A DNA stretch of 52,070 nucleotides from Rhizobium sp. BK418 (GCF_004341105.1 NZ_SLZK01000015.1:1-52070); one strand, 5' to 3'. Shown: positions 42,298 to 51,824, counted from the stretch's first letter. Made by a program: numbers and translations. Notes: a model not told the origin generated them from the letters alone.

Positions 42298-43239
42298 TTA
42301 CGCGCCGTCTCCTGAAGCCTGCCAGACCGGAATGCCAAGCCGCCGCGCCTTGTCCGTGAGATTGTCGGTGATGCCATTGCCCGGAAAGACGATCAATCCT
42401 GCCGGCATGACGGAGAGCATGTCGTCGTTCCGGCGGAAGGGCGCCGCCTTCGCATGTTTGTTCCAGTTCGGCTTGAAGGCGATCTGCGTCACCTTGCGCG
42501 CTTGCGCCCAGCAGGCGGCGATGCGTTCTGCCCCTTTCGGCGCGCCACCGTGCAACAGCACCATGTCGGCATATTTGGCGCGAGCCTGATCGAGCTTTTT
42601 CCAGATGCGATCATGATCGTTGTAGTCCATGCCGCCGGCAAAGGCGATCTTGGTGCCTTTCGGGATCATGACTTCGGTCTCGGCATGGCGGCGTGCAGCC
42701 AGGAAGTCTTTCGAGTCGATCATTGCCGCAGTCATGTTGGCGTGACTGACCTTCGATCCGGAGCGTGGCCGCCAGGCTGAACCCGTTTCAGTCTCGAAGA
42801 GATCGGCTGCGTAATCGCGCATGAACTCGAAACTGTTGCGGCGTTCGAGAAGCGTGATCCCCTCGGCAACGAGCCGCTCGAGCTCGACGCTTTTGACCTC
42901 CGAGCCATCCTGCTCGCGCTGGCCGTTGCGCTGCGCCTCCTCGTTGCGATCGAGCTCGCGCTGGATGCGCTCTGCGCTCCGGTGAAAGAGGTTGACGGTG
43001 GACCAGAGGAGGTCTTCGAGATCGGGCTCCAGCCTGGTGTCCCCGAGCATGTCGGAGAGGGCATCGAAGATCGTGGTAAGCGAGGCTCGGGCGATATGCT
43101 CTTCGGGCAAGGGGCGAGGATCGGGTTCGTCCTCGAAGGGCCGATAGCCATGAAGCTGCATCTCATAGATGACGCGATCCATGGGCGAGGATGGGCGGTG
43201 GTGTCCTGCGGTGTCGTGAAGGGAGGACAAGCGGGTCAT
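42298..43239 (-). CDS. DUF2493 (SLOG-type, YspA/cpYpsA-related) plasmid protein
   Basis: A 313-residue protein. The C-terminal third is the DUF2493 domain: KIAFAGGMDYNDHDRIWKKL, DMVLLHGGAPKGAERIAACW and PAGLIVFPGNGITDNLTDKA, a Rossmann-like fold in the SLOG superfamily, which binds nucleotide-like ligands. The N-terminal 190 residues are helical and charged. The start at 43239 (MTRLSSLHDT) has GGAG before it; an open frame to 43494 exists but runs through the structured element upstream. It is the last gene of the ParB-DUF932-Toprim-DUF2493 block. Confidence 0.85.
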   Translation of the reverse strand: MTRLSSLHDTAGHHRPSSPMDRVIYEMQLHGYRPFEDEPDPRPLPEEHIARASLTTIFDALSDMLGDTRLEPDLEDLLWSTVNLFHRSAERIQRELDRNEEAQRNGQREQDGSEVKSVELERLVAEGITLLERRNSFEFMRDYAADLFETETGSAWRPRSGSKVSHANMTAAMIDSKDFLAARRHAETEVMIPKGTKIAFAGGMDYNDHDRIWKKLDQARAKYADMVLLHGGAPKGAERIAACWAQARKVTQIAFKPNWNKHAKAAPFRRNDDMLSVMPAGLIVFPGNGITDNLTDKARRLGIPVWQASGDGA

Positions 43240-43290
43240 GGTGATCTCCGTGGTTGAAGCCGCCTCTCGCGGCCTGACGGCGATCCCTTC

Positions 43291-43441
43291 CCATGCCGGT
43301 CCCGGCCGGAACCGCGGCGCGACGTGCCGCGGCCAAGCGAAGCGCCGGGCGGCTGAGGGCAGGTTTCTTGATCCGCGAGGAGCGCGGGAACCGCGCGGGG
43401 AAGAAACCTGACCGACCCGCTGAAGGCCGGGACCGGCATGG
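43291..43441. other. Structured element with a 17-bp closing stem and inner hairpins
   Basis: The arms at 43291-43307 and 43425-43441 are exact reverse complements (17 bp, starting CCATGCCGGTC). Inside lie CCGCGGC/GCCGCGG (43312-43318 with 43326-43332) and CAGGTTTCTT/AAGAAACCTG (43360-43369 with 43401-43410), the latter enclosing a smaller CCGCG/CGCGG stem. Together they form a branched structure on either strand. It fills the gap between the Toprim and DUF2493 genes and could be the leader of the latter or an independent RNA or DNA site. Confidence 0.6.
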
Positions 43442-43543
43442 TACGGGTCGCCTCCCGGCAGGCCCGCAGGCGCGGTCTTTACGGAGATCATCATGACCCG
43501 CTGACACCGCCGGCATCACCGCAGCGCCTCGGCGCCTTGCTCC

Positions 43544-44590
43544 TCACCGGCGGGTGACGATATCGGACAAGAAGGTGGCCGCATCATCCGCGAGAAGTTG
43601 CTGACGCAGGTTGTCCGCCATGCGCGAAGCGCCGAGGCGACGCAGATCCTCGTTGAAATCGCCGAGCTCCGGAGAGAGCACCAGCGGCAGCACGCCGAGG
43701 GCCTTGGCCGTCCGGCTCAACCCTTCGAGCCCATGTCGCCCCGCCGCATCGCCGTCGGCAGCGATATAAAGGCGCTGGCACGTCGCGGGCAAACGGAAGG
43801 CGGCGAGATGGTGGGCAGAGAGTGCGGCGACCATCGGCATGCCGCGAAGGACGCATGACAGGGACAGCACGGTCTCGATGCCCTCGCCTGCTGCCAGGAT
43901 CGGGATCTGCGCATGCGGCTGCATGTTGAAGCGAATGGCATTGCCGAGAAGGCGGCCGAGCGCCCGGCGGGGTTCCTCGACCTTCGCCTTGCCATCACCT
44001 TCCGGACGGAGAAAGGTGCGGTGGACGCCGGTGAGCCTGCCCTCAGCGTCCATGACCGCCGCGATCATCGCCGGCAGGCGCATGGTGTTGCCGGTTGTCA
44101 GATCGCGATAATAACAGGATGGATGGAACCGCAATGCCTGATGCCCGGCGGCGCCGAGGATGCCGCGGCTTTGGAAATAGCGCTCGGCCAATGTGCCGGC
44201 AATCGGCCTGGCGCTTGCAAAGAGCAGCCCTGCCCGCTCCGTTGCCAATCGACTGCCAGGTGGATTGACCTTGGATCCCCCTGCCGCAAGCGGCTCCAGG
44301 CGCGGCAGGGCGAGAAACCTGCGCGCCTCCTGCGCGACATCGGCAAAGGTCAACAGAGCGCAGGTTTCGCGGATGAGATCGAGGAGATCGCCATATTGCC
44401 CGGTCGCCGCATCGCTCCAGCGGCCGGCCCGCGCACCGGTCAGGCGCACGTAGAGCGACCGACCCTTGTTGTTGGCCGTATCGCCGACGATCCAGTAGTT
44501 TCCGGATCGCCGTCCGGCCGAGAGATAATGACGGCAGACCGCTTCGGCGTGGCGCGCGAGACGGTCGGCAAGATCAGCCGCCGACAGCAT
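43544..44590 (-). CDS. Toprim-domain (primase-like) plasmid protein
   Basis: A 348-residue protein with a C-terminal Toprim fold: ILAAGEGIETVLSLSCVLRG holds the conserved glutamate and LYIAADGDAAGRHG the DxD-type acidic pair. The N-terminal part (NYWIVGDTANNKGRSLYVRL) resembles the plasmid primase/DUF7146 type, but there is no clear zinc finger. It may prime or process plasmid DNA during replication or transfer. The ATG overlaps the stop of the DUF932 gene as TGATG. Confidence 0.85.
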   Translation of the reverse strand: MLSAADLADRLARHAEAVCRHYLSAGRRSGNYWIVGDTANNKGRSLYVRLTGARAGRWSDAATGQYGDLLDLIRETCALLTFADVAQEARRFLALPRLEPLAAGGSKVNPPGSRLATERAGLLFASARPIAGTLAERYFQSRGILGAAGHQALRFHPSCYYRDLTTGNTMRLPAMIAAVMDAEGRLTGVHRTFLRPEGDGKAKVEEPRRALGRLLGNAIRFNMQPHAQIPILAAGEGIETVLSLSCVLRGMPMVAALSAHHLAAFRLPATCQRLYIAADGDAAGRHGLEGLSRTAKALGVLPLVLSPELGDFNEDLRRLGASRMADNLRQQLLADDAATFLSDIVTRR

Positions 44591-45807
44591 CAGTGCCCCA
44601 CGCTCTCGAGCAGTTTCCTGGCCTTGCCCTCAAGATCGAGGCGGACGTCCTGGTTGGTCCGGATGCGCGCCAGTGCGGTGATGCCCTGGACGAAATCGAA
44701 GATCGTTTCCGGCGGACGGCCCTCTTCCGACAGCACCGTTTCGATGACCTTGCCGGTTTCGGCCTTCGAGAAGCCGCGCCGCCGCAGGAACGCCTCGCGA
44801 TCCTCGTCATGCCGTGCAACGATCGTCTCGCGCGCCGCCTTGATGCCGGCAACGAAGGGCGCGGGCGACGAATTGGCAAAGCTCGTCAGCGCGGGCGCTG
44901 CCTCATGGGCGAAGCGCTCGCTGGCGAATTTCGAGTGGCGGATGGTGATTTCCTCGAACTGCTCCGTGCCCCAGAGATTGCGGTTGGCGCAGACGGCACG
45001 GAGATAGAACGAGGCAATGCCGAGCGTCTTGGAGCCGACCTCGGAGTTCCAGGCATAGAAGCCCCGGAAATAGAGATCGGGCTCGCCGTTCGCAAGTCGC
45101 CCGGCCTCGATCGGATGGGTGTCGTCGACGAGGAACAGAAAGACGTCGCGGTCGCTGGCATAGAGCCTCGTTGTATCCCTGGTGATGTCGACAAAGGGAT
45201 TGTGGGTCATGCTCGCCCAGTCGAGTTGACCAGGAACCTTCCACATCGTGTCGCCGGTGCCGTTGCCGGCGATCTTCATGACAGCTGCGACCAGTTCATG
45301 ATCCCAGATGCGGCCATAGTCGGGACCGGTGACGGCGCGCAGTTCGAGGCGCCCGTCGTCCATCTCCAGTGTCTTGACCAGTTCGGCCCGGTGGCTGAGG
45401 AGCCCATGCTGCAGATTGATGGCGGCGAGCGGCGCCGGCAGCTGGCGCATGTAGTTTGCCGGCGCCCCGACCAGGCTGCAGAGCTGGCCATAGCTCCAAT
45501 GGGTCGGGGCAATCGGCTGCTCCTCACGTAGGAACCGGCTTCCTCGCTCGCCCGGCACGATGAGCTCGAGACGCTCGGCATTGTCGCGCGATGCCTCGAC
45601 GCGGATGGCGCTCGTCTCGACGGTGCGGGCATGCGCGCGATCCGCCCGGGTGCGGACCGTGTCGTAGAGTTCGGAGAGCGACAGGAAGCGTTCGTCGTCT
45701 GGCCGGGAAAACCACTCCGACGAGACGCGGCCGATGCGCTGCCCTCGCGAGATGTCGACCTTGAAGCCGGCGGAAGACAAATGGCTGTTGAAGCTGGAAT
45801 TGGTCAT
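44590..45807 (-). CDS. DUF932 family plasmid protein
   Basis: A 405-residue protein of the DUF932 (phage/plasmid-like TIGR03299-related) family: FLREEQPIAPTHWSYGQLCS, DYGRIWDHELVAAVMKIAGN, LYASDRDVFLFLVDDTHPIE and GFYAWNSEVGSKTLGIASFY are characteristic. Family members occur on plasmids and phages; their function is not established. The start at 45807 follows AGGAGAC. It is coupled to the Toprim gene. Confidence 0.85.
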   Translation of the reverse strand: MTNSSFNSHLSSAGFKVDISRGQRIGRVSSEWFSRPDDERFLSLSELYDTVRTRADRAHARTVETSAIRVEASRDNAERLELIVPGERGSRFLREEQPIAPTHWSYGQLCSLVGAPANYMRQLPAPLAAINLQHGLLSHRAELVKTLEMDDGRLELRAVTGPDYGRIWDHELVAAVMKIAGNGTGDTMWKVPGQLDWASMTHNPFVDITRDTTRLYASDRDVFLFLVDDTHPIEAGRLANGEPDLYFRGFYAWNSEVGSKTLGIASFYLRAVCANRNLWGTEQFEEITIRHSKFASERFAHEAAPALTSFANSSPAPFVAGIKAARETIVARHDEDREAFLRRRGFSKAETGKVIETVLSEEGRPPETIFDFVQGITALARIRTNQDVRLDLEGKARKLLESVGH

Positions 45808-45830
45808 GGCAAGTCTCCTGAAACGAAAAG

Positions 45831-45851
45831 GCCCGGCGCTTGCGACCGGGC
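45831..45851 (-). terminator. Hairpin 1 of a tandem pair between ParB-like and DUF932 genes
   Basis: GCCCGG (45831-45836) and CCGGGC (45846-45851) pair around nine bases; on the minus strand CTTTTCG follows. It is terminator-like for the ParB transcript, so DUF932 may have its own promoter. Confidence 0.5.
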
Positions 45852-45883
45852 TCGAGGTGAAGGTTAAAGATTGAAACGCATGT

Positions 45884-45909
45884 GGCCCGGCGCCTTGCGG
45901 AACCGGGCC
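45884..45909 (-). repeat. Hairpin 2 of the tandem pair
   Basis: GGCCCGG (45884-45890) and CCGGGCC (45903-45909) pair. Sequence and layout repeat hairpin 1 (GGCCCGGCGC near both), so one probably arose by duplication of the other. Confidence 0.5.
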
Positions 45910-45928
45910 GTCCTCACGCAAAGGACGC

Positions 45929-48058
45929 TTATTCGGCTGCGATCGGATGGATCGGGGCTTTCTCGTCGATCTCGTCCGAAACGTCGGCCTTATCCTCCGG
46001 CGCCAAAGGCTCGGTGAGCTCGCCGTCCGGGAAAGATGGTTTTGAGACCGCCCCGGATTCCGCGATATCCTTGCCTGTCTCGTCCGTGCCGGTCTCGTGC
46101 GTGACCGCAGTGGGGTCGTCAGCCTCGACGGCTGCAAGGCGAAGCGGTTCAGGCAACCAGCCGGTGCCCGCCATCAGCCGCTCGGCCTCGCGGGCCATGT
46201 CGGCCTTCTTCAGATGGGCGATGGCTTCTGCCGTCTGATTGCCTTTCGCCTCGGTGACCGCCTGCAGGATGTGAGCCTTGGTGACACGGCCGAGATAGCC
46301 CTCGACCGTCGGCGCCCAGCCCGCTTCGACCATGTCGAATCCGATCGCTCGGGCGAGTTCGTCGGCATGGGCGATGGCCCGGGGGCGCCTGTTCCAGGGT
46401 TCGATGACCGCATTGACCGACAGAGAAGCACAATGGGCAAAGAGCGCGTGCCGGCTGACGTCGTCGAGCGCGACCAGGAAGGCGAAGAGGCTGGTCGGAT
46501 CCTTCGGGAGGTCCTGCCCCCAGGCTTCCTGCCGCTCGGCGATCTCCTTCGCAGCGATCGTGTCGGCCAGTCCCGGTGTCTCGCTGAAGCGGGCACTTTG
46601 CAGGGTGAGCTCCAGGCACGTGTCCGCGCCGTAGAGGTAGAAGGTCTTGAGCACGAAGGCATGCAGCACGGCGACGAAGGCGATCACCGGATCCTTGGCG
46701 AGCGCGTTGCGCAGTGCGACGGTGCGGGCTGCGGTGAGGTCGAGAACGAGACGATCGGCAAGCGGCTTGAGCGTCTCTTCGTCGTCGTCACCAACCCGCG
46801 GCTCATCGCATGAGGCAACGATCTCCGAGACGGTATCGCCCTCCTGCTCGACAGCGCAGGTCATCTCCACCTGCGGCTCGTCTTCGGGCCTGACGTAGCC
46901 GCGCTCGATCCTGAGCGTGCCATTTGCCTCGAGCGACACGAAGACGCCGGAGCGGGCGAGATCCTCCGGATCGTAGACGTAAGGCCGATCGTTCAGCCGG
47001 TCGAGTTCCGTGCCGAGTTCTTCGAGCCTCTGCTCAGTCTCCTCGGAATAGTCGCTTGCGGATGCGTATTCCGCATCGAGCCGGTCGTATTCCGCCTGGA
47101 GAGCATCGTGACGGGCGAGGTCCTCTTCGCTCCACTCCGCCTGCTGGCCAAAGACGCGGCGAAGACCTGTCGTGTGGCCGTAGGGAAAATCGAAGGTGGC
47201 CTCGACCCATTTCCACCCCTCCTCCTCCTGGATGGCCGCGGCATCGGTCTTCAGCTTTTCCAGTACGAGCTGATCCAGAAGAGCCGGATCCTGCAGCCAG
47301 CCGCCTCGGTCCTCGTCGAAGAGATCGCGCATGACCACACCGCCGGCCGCTTCATAGACATCGATGCCGACATAGACGGAGCGCCGGTCGGTCGCCCGGA
47401 CGGCGGTCTCGGTCAAAAGGCGCCTGATGTAATAGGGCTCACGGCTGTAGGAGCGGGCGATCGCCTCCCAGACCTGCTCCTGACGGGCATGATCCTTGCT
47501 GATCGAAAACGCCATCAGCTGCTCGAGCGTCATGCTGTCTTCGCCGTAGAGGTCGAGAAGCTTCGGCGAGACGGACGCCAGCCGCAGGCGCTGCCGGACG
47601 GTCGCCACCGGCACGAAAAACCGGGCGGCAATTTCCTCCTCGTCCATCCCCTGCCCGCGAAGTGTCTCGAAGGCCCGGAACTGGTCGAGCGGATGCAGGC
47701 TTTCGCGATGGACGTTCTCGGCAAGCGAATCCTCGGCGTCCGGTGTCTTGCCGCGGCTGATGACGCAAGGAATGCCCGCTGTCTTCGACAGACGCTTCTG
47801 CGACACGAGCAGCGCCAGCGCCCGGTAGCGACGGCCACCGGCCGGGATACGGTACATGCCGGTTTCCTTACCGTCGTCGTCGAGTTCGGGACGGACGCTG
47901 AGGCTGGTCAACAGACCGCGGCGCGCAATGTCTTGAGCGAGTTCCTCGATCGACACACCCGCCTTGATCGTGCGGACGTTTGCCTGGCTGAGCACAAGCT
48001 TGTTGAAGGGAATGTCACAGGCGGTTGCGAGCGTGATCTTCTCAGTCTTCTCAGTCAT
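45929..48058 (-). CDS. Large ParB/Spo0J-like protein of plasmid block
   Basis: A 709-residue protein. Residues about 12-120 are the ParB N-terminal (CTPase-type) domain, with NVRTIKAGVSIEELAQDIAR, GGRRYRALALL and ENVHRESLHPLDQFRAFETL; a KorB-like helix-turn-helix follows (EEEIAARFFVPVATVRQRLR). The remaining 500 residues are helical and acidic, with an aspartate/glutamate-rich tail. ParB partition proteins are about 300-350 residues and lie beside parA; none is here, so a role in gene control or transfer is more likely than partition. GGAGAAACC precedes the ATG. Confidence 0.85.
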   Translation of the reverse strand: MTEKTEKITLATACDIPFNKLVLSQANVRTIKAGVSIEELAQDIARRGLLTSLSVRPELDDDGKETGMYRIPAGGRRYRALALLVSQKRLSKTAGIPCVISRGKTPDAEDSLAENVHRESLHPLDQFRAFETLRGQGMDEEEIAARFFVPVATVRQRLRLASVSPKLLDLYGEDSMTLEQLMAFSISKDHARQEQVWEAIARSYSREPYYIRRLLTETAVRATDRRSVYVGIDVYEAAGGVVMRDLFDEDRGGWLQDPALLDQLVLEKLKTDAAAIQEEEGWKWVEATFDFPYGHTTGLRRVFGQQAEWSEEDLARHDALQAEYDRLDAEYASASDYSEETEQRLEELGTELDRLNDRPYVYDPEDLARSGVFVSLEANGTLRIERGYVRPEDEPQVEMTCAVEQEGDTVSEIVASCDEPRVGDDDEETLKPLADRLVLDLTAARTVALRNALAKDPVIAFVAVLHAFVLKTFYLYGADTCLELTLQSARFSETPGLADTIAAKEIAERQEAWGQDLPKDPTSLFAFLVALDDVSRHALFAHCASLSVNAVIEPWNRRPRAIAHADELARAIGFDMVEAGWAPTVEGYLGRVTKAHILQAVTEAKGNQTAEAIAHLKKADMAREAERLMAGTGWLPEPLRLAAVEADDPTAVTHETGTDETGKDIAESGAVSKPSFPDGELTEPLAPEDKADVSDEIDEKAPIHPIAAE

Positions 48059-48266
48059 GTCGGTTTCTCCATGACGGACCGGGCGGAACCTCTCTCCAAC
48101 CCTTCCAATCCGTCACAGCTTCCCCGTCCCTCCTCTCACTCTTATTCGCCCACCAACGCTCGCTTTCGCCTCCGACCGGAAATGGGTTCCGCGCGGCTGG
48201 CGGGTGCTCGATCCGGCAGGATCGACCAGCAAACAAAGAAGCATATCGGAGCTTTCAGCATAGCGG

Positions 48267-48284
48267 CCGGACGGGACCGTCCGG
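48267..48284. repeat. 18-base palindrome upstream of ParB-like gene
   Basis: CCGGACGG and CCGTCCGG are exact arms around GA. It lies about 210 bases upstream of the ParB-like start and could be a binding site for that protein. Confidence 0.4.
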
Positions 48285-48298
48285 GAAAGCGGGAATTC

Positions 48299-48348
48299 GC
48301 GTCACACGAGGCCCGATCAAGGGCAGCCGCAGGAGCGTCGGCGTCAGA
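48299..48348. repeat. Diverged direct repeat, copy 1
   Basis: About 50 bases similar to 51825-51874, with 21 identical bases in the core (48319-48339, AAGGGCAGCCGCAGGAGCGT plus C) and flanks sharing GCGTCA-ACGAGGCC. Both copies begin shortly after GGGAA. Confidence 0.6.
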
Positions 48349-48735
48349 CGGCGCGGGACCGACTGCCCCGGACCCGAGTGTTCCGCTGATCCGCCGGGTT
48401 CGCCATTCGTCGCGCTCGTCGCGACCGACGGCGGGCCTCCTTCCCCCAGTTGCCCCCGTCGCACTGTCGACGGCCGATAGGGATGGGTTGTTACGCGAGA
48501 GTTGGATCCCTCGGGTCCGCGCGACGCCGAGACCGGCGGCAAATGAAAAGCGGCACGGCCCTGATTGACTCTATTCGCCTTGATGCCGATCCGAGGTCGT
48601 GGCAACGCGTGCGGCTCAGGCTGATCACTTTCAGGCATTCGCTTGGGCCAGGACGGACGCTTCGCCTCCCGCTCTGGTCAAGATACAATCCGGTCCTCCT
48701 TTGGAACCAAAGTTAATGCGACGCATTCTAGGGGC

Positions 48736-48936
48736 ATGATGACAAGTAGACATGAGGCGGCGCGGCGCGCCGCCGTGCGCGCATGTGCCAGACAAAAGGC
48801 CGAGGCCTATCACTCCGCATTCGGGGCATACCTCGAGAAATGTGCTGAGTTCAGAAACCTGGCCGCGGTGGCTCCCCCGGTGACCGCCGCCCCAATCGCC
48901 ACCGTCGCTCATCCATCAAACGGAACCGACCTTTAA
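48736..48936 (+). CDS. Possible small alanine-rich protein (66 aa)
   Basis: A short frame (MMTSRHEAARRAAVRACARQ, then KAEAYHSAFGAYLEKCAEFR) with a helical first half and Ala/Pro-rich end. No ribosome site is clear and the composition could be chance in GC-rich DNA. Not recognised. Confidence 0.3.
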   Translation: MMTSRHEAARRAAVRACARQKAEAYHSAFGAYLEKCAEFRNLAAVAPPVTAAPIATVAHPSNGTDL

Positions 48937-49687
48937 CGCCTTGGCAATTCGATGATCGAGAGTCTAGGGCGAGCCGGTCGACAAGGCTGTCGCCGCTGCC
49001 CGAGCTAACCCGAGCATCGACGGAGTCGGTGAATCGATCGAAATCCACCGACGACCAGAACACAGCGCCTGCGGAGTTACCGACCATTTCTGATCGATCA
49101 TCAGGCAATTGCCAGCTTCCAGCGACAGGATTTAGCCGGTCCGCTCATTGCCGTCTGCGAGGCTACGGCTCACCGTGTTGGAGCCCGGGTTGCTGTTGTC
49201 CCAGCGCACCTGCGACTGACCGTCGACGCAGACGCCGATACCGGATGAGTGTGGCGGAATGCCCTAACGGTGGTGTCGATGGAGCCGAGACAGTAGATCA
49301 ATCAGACGTCGGCGGGTCACCAACGAGGCTGCTGGTCTGAGATATGCCTTCGATGAACAAGACATAGATCGTAAACCTGCTTCCCTTTGTTCTAACTCCA
49401 ATTTCGGATCCGGCCTCACGCAAAGTCAGTCAGTATCGGTTTCACGCAAAGGACTGATGCGACCGGCCACCGTCTTTCGTGACCCGTCGCGCAGGTGATA
49501 TCCCGATCACCTACGGCACAGTATGCATCAGATGCAGTTTGCAAGGCTCCTCGAATACTCGGCCGCCAGTGTCGTCTGATTTTTTCGCGCCAAGATCGCC
49601 CTGTAGTGCGGCGCGGCGACGTCGCTGGTTCCAAGGGTGTTTGAGATAGCGCACGAACTTGACTTGAGCATGCCCTACATGTGCGCC
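48937..49687. other. Long gap without recognised genes
   Basis: About 750 bases downstream of the phospholipase D gene. Frames on both strands are short, without family motifs or ribosome sites. It may hold degraded genes, but I could not identify any. Confidence 0.45.
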
Positions 49688-51193
49688 TCAATTTGGTCCT
49701 CTTATCGCCGACCTGGGCTTCTTTTTCGATGGAAGTTTCAGGTGGCCTCGAAATAGCCCCCGCCGTTCTATCGGTTCCATCACCGCCTCTGGGCCTTCCG
49801 GGTCGAGAATCTCGTTGTCCGCAAGCCATTGCTCCAAGCCTGATATTGCCGGTGTTTGATAAGGGATAAGGGTTGGTCTGTTTCCAGGTTGATCAACCGT
49901 CCGTTTTTCCCTCAGTTCCTCGATCGCTGCAATGATCGATTTCGTGCGGCCAATCGTCCGTGTGACTTTATCGGTATCGACGCCAAGGTGTTCGGCCAGA
50001 AGATTATCGCGGAGTTGAACGAGCTTACGAGAGAGCTGATCGTCTCGTCCGGCTTCGAAGACAACATCGCACTCGTTATCGAAACGCATCGATCGATTGT
50101 TGAAGTTCGAGGAGCCCACCCGTATGGCTTTATCGTCGACGATCATCAATTTCGAATGAACGTAAATCGGCACGCCGCCAGCGGTCACCGGGTGATACAT
50201 TCGAAACCGGCCGTGGGGATCGTGCGAACGCAGGGCTTCCCTCAGCCGTGCCCGCGCTGTGTCCATCGCAATTTCGCCGAGCCAGTTGTCGGCTTTGACC
50301 GGGTTGATGAGAATGACTTCCGGGCCGTCGATTTCCGAAAGCCGCCTGGCGAGAGCCTGAGCGATAATCCGTGACGCGAAATACTGGCTTTCGGCATAAA
50401 TCACACGCTTGGCCGACATGATCATGTCGACGTAGAGCCGCTCAATTTCCGCGACACCTGCCTGGTTTGCATAGAGAGGAACGGTGCGCGAAATTCCGAG
50501 CGTGACCCGCCCGAATGAAATGGCGCCCTTGATGGAGGGCGATACATGTGGAAAATCAGTTGGCGCCAGTTGCTCGCCGCCTGCCGATTTCCATCTCGAG
50601 CGGCAAAGGTCGCCAAGTGCTTTGGCAGCCGGCCCCGCGCAGAAACTCGAAGCGTCATGCCAGGGCCCGTAGAGCGCCCCGTTCGGCCGCCTGCGAAGCG
50701 GATCGTTGTCCAGGTGCTTGCGCGTATCCCAGCGCCCTGCCGTGACGTCGATACCGCCACAGAAAGCGATCGCATCGTCGATGACCAGGATCTTTTGATG
50801 ATGGGAACTGCCGACCGGATGGTTGCCGTCAAGAAGGACGGTAATCCGGGGATGGAGTTTCCACCGCAGGAGATAGGGAAGGTTTGACAGTTTCGTCCAG
50901 CTTGACAGGAAGCCCGGATTCCAGAGGAGAAGCCGGATCTCGAGGTTCGGGTTTTCCTCCGCTAGCCATAGTAGATAATCCCCGACGCGGCTCGGCTCTT
51001 CATACTGTTCGCCTGGACGTCCAAGGGTGATCGATGCATCGAAATCCCAACCGACGAGGAATATCGACTTTCGTGCCGATCGCATCGCAGCCCTGGCAGC
51101 GGAGAAATAGTCGTCTGCGTCGATTATGATCGCAAACTCATCGGCTCGCTCGGCCCGCCATATATTCGACGACGGTTGAAGCAATCCCGACAT
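49688..51193 (-). CDS. Phospholipase D / cardiolipin-synthase-like protein
   Basis: A 501-residue enzyme of the PLD superfamily with two HxKx4D motifs, HHQKILVIDD (about 131-140) and HSKLMIVDD (about 346-354), each followed by the expected glycine/serine/asparagine segment (FCGGID; VGSSNFNNRSM). Such proteins form one active site from both motifs and hydrolyse or transfer phosphodiesters in lipids. There is no membrane helix at the N-terminus, unlike housekeeping cardiolipin synthase, so it is likely a soluble or peripheral PLD of the type common in rhizobia. CAGGAAAA precedes the ATG. Confidence 0.88.
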   Translation of the reverse strand: MSGLLQPSSNIWRAERADEFAIIIDADDYFSAARAAMRSARKSIFLVGWDFDASITLGRPGEQYEEPSRVGDYLLWLAEENPNLEIRLLLWNPGFLSSWTKLSNLPYLLRWKLHPRITVLLDGNHPVGSSHHQKILVIDDAIAFCGGIDVTAGRWDTRKHLDNDPLRRRPNGALYGPWHDASSFCAGPAAKALGDLCRSRWKSAGGEQLAPTDFPHVSPSIKGAISFGRVTLGISRTVPLYANQAGVAEIERLYVDMIMSAKRVIYAESQYFASRIIAQALARRLSEIDGPEVILINPVKADNWLGEIAMDTARARLREALRSHDPHGRFRMYHPVTAGGVPIYVHSKLMIVDDKAIRVGSSNFNNRSMRFDNECDVVFEAGRDDQLSRKLVQLRDNLLAEHLGVDTDKVTRTIGRTKSIIAAIEELREKRTVDQPGNRPTLIPYQTPAISGLEQWLADNEILDPEGPEAVMEPIERRGLFRGHLKLPSKKKPRSAIRGPN

Positions 51194-51261
51194 TGAATTT
51201 TCCTGACTCGTTTCGCCGCTCGGGGCACCATGTCACCGTCTTTCAATTATGAAACCGCGGT

Positions 51262-51600
51262 GGCGTCAAGACTTTCAGTTTCGTTCTCGCCTTTGCGTCC
51301 GAGCGGCTGATGGAGCTCGAGATCGGCAGCGCGACGGGTGCCGGCTACGGCGAGAAGAACACGATGCGGCGCGTCCGACGCAACGGCTACCGTGACCGGG
51401 ACTGGGAAACTCGGGCTGGAACGGTCGTGCTTCGAATCCCGAAGCTGCGCAAAGGGAGGTATCTCCCGAGCTTTCTGGAGCCGCGTCGCATGGCGGAGAA
51501 GGTTCTGACGGCTCTTATCCAAGGATCTTAACGCATTCTGTCGACGGTCCCGTCAAGGCGATGGGTATGGGCGGCATCTCCAAGAGCCGGATGAGCCTCG
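51262..51600 (+). pseudogene. Remnant of an IS256-family (mutator-type) transposase
   Basis: One frame reads ERLMELEIGSATGAGYGEKN, then RVRRNGYRDRDWETRAGTVV and LRIPKLRKGRYLPSFLEPRR followed by MAEKVLTALIQGS and a stop, the N-terminal domain of IS256-type transposases. In a shifted frame SVDGPVKAMGMGGISKSRMS continues the family pattern (STRxVDxLVxAMGMxGISKS). The catalytic DDE part is missing, so this is a fragment. Confidence 0.8.
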
Positions 51601-51824
51601 TTCATGGGAAGAACAAGAAGCCGAGCACTGATTACGGCCAGCCGGTGCTGGACGGGCCGAAGATCATCAAGCTCTACCCGTGAGAATTTCCCAAGCAGTT
51701 GCATTCGGAATTGCGCGTGGAAGCAAACGCGGCCGAGATTTGCACGAAGCGTTTGGAAACAACGTGAAACTACACGAAAACATGCGCAACAAATGAAGTG
51801 CTTTTAGGCTTGAGAGTGGGAAGC

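Larger units (their letters stand above)
48059..48735. other. Upstream region of the ParB-like gene with palindrome and repeat
   Basis: About 680 GC-rich bases. It holds the palindrome at 48267-48284 and one copy of a diverged repeat (48299-48348). Open frames occur on the minus strand but none has a convincing start or recognisable protein. The promoter of the ParB-like gene presumably lies here. Confidence 0.45.

Noticed and set aside
45929..48058. Reading the ParB-like gene as a true plasmid partition gene with an adjoining origin
   Set aside because: No parA and no repA/repB/repC sequence nearby, and the protein is twice the usual length.
51511..51524. TTATCCAAGGATCT as a fifth TTATCC box
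   Set aside because: The spacer is two bases instead of five and it lies in an IS256 fragment.
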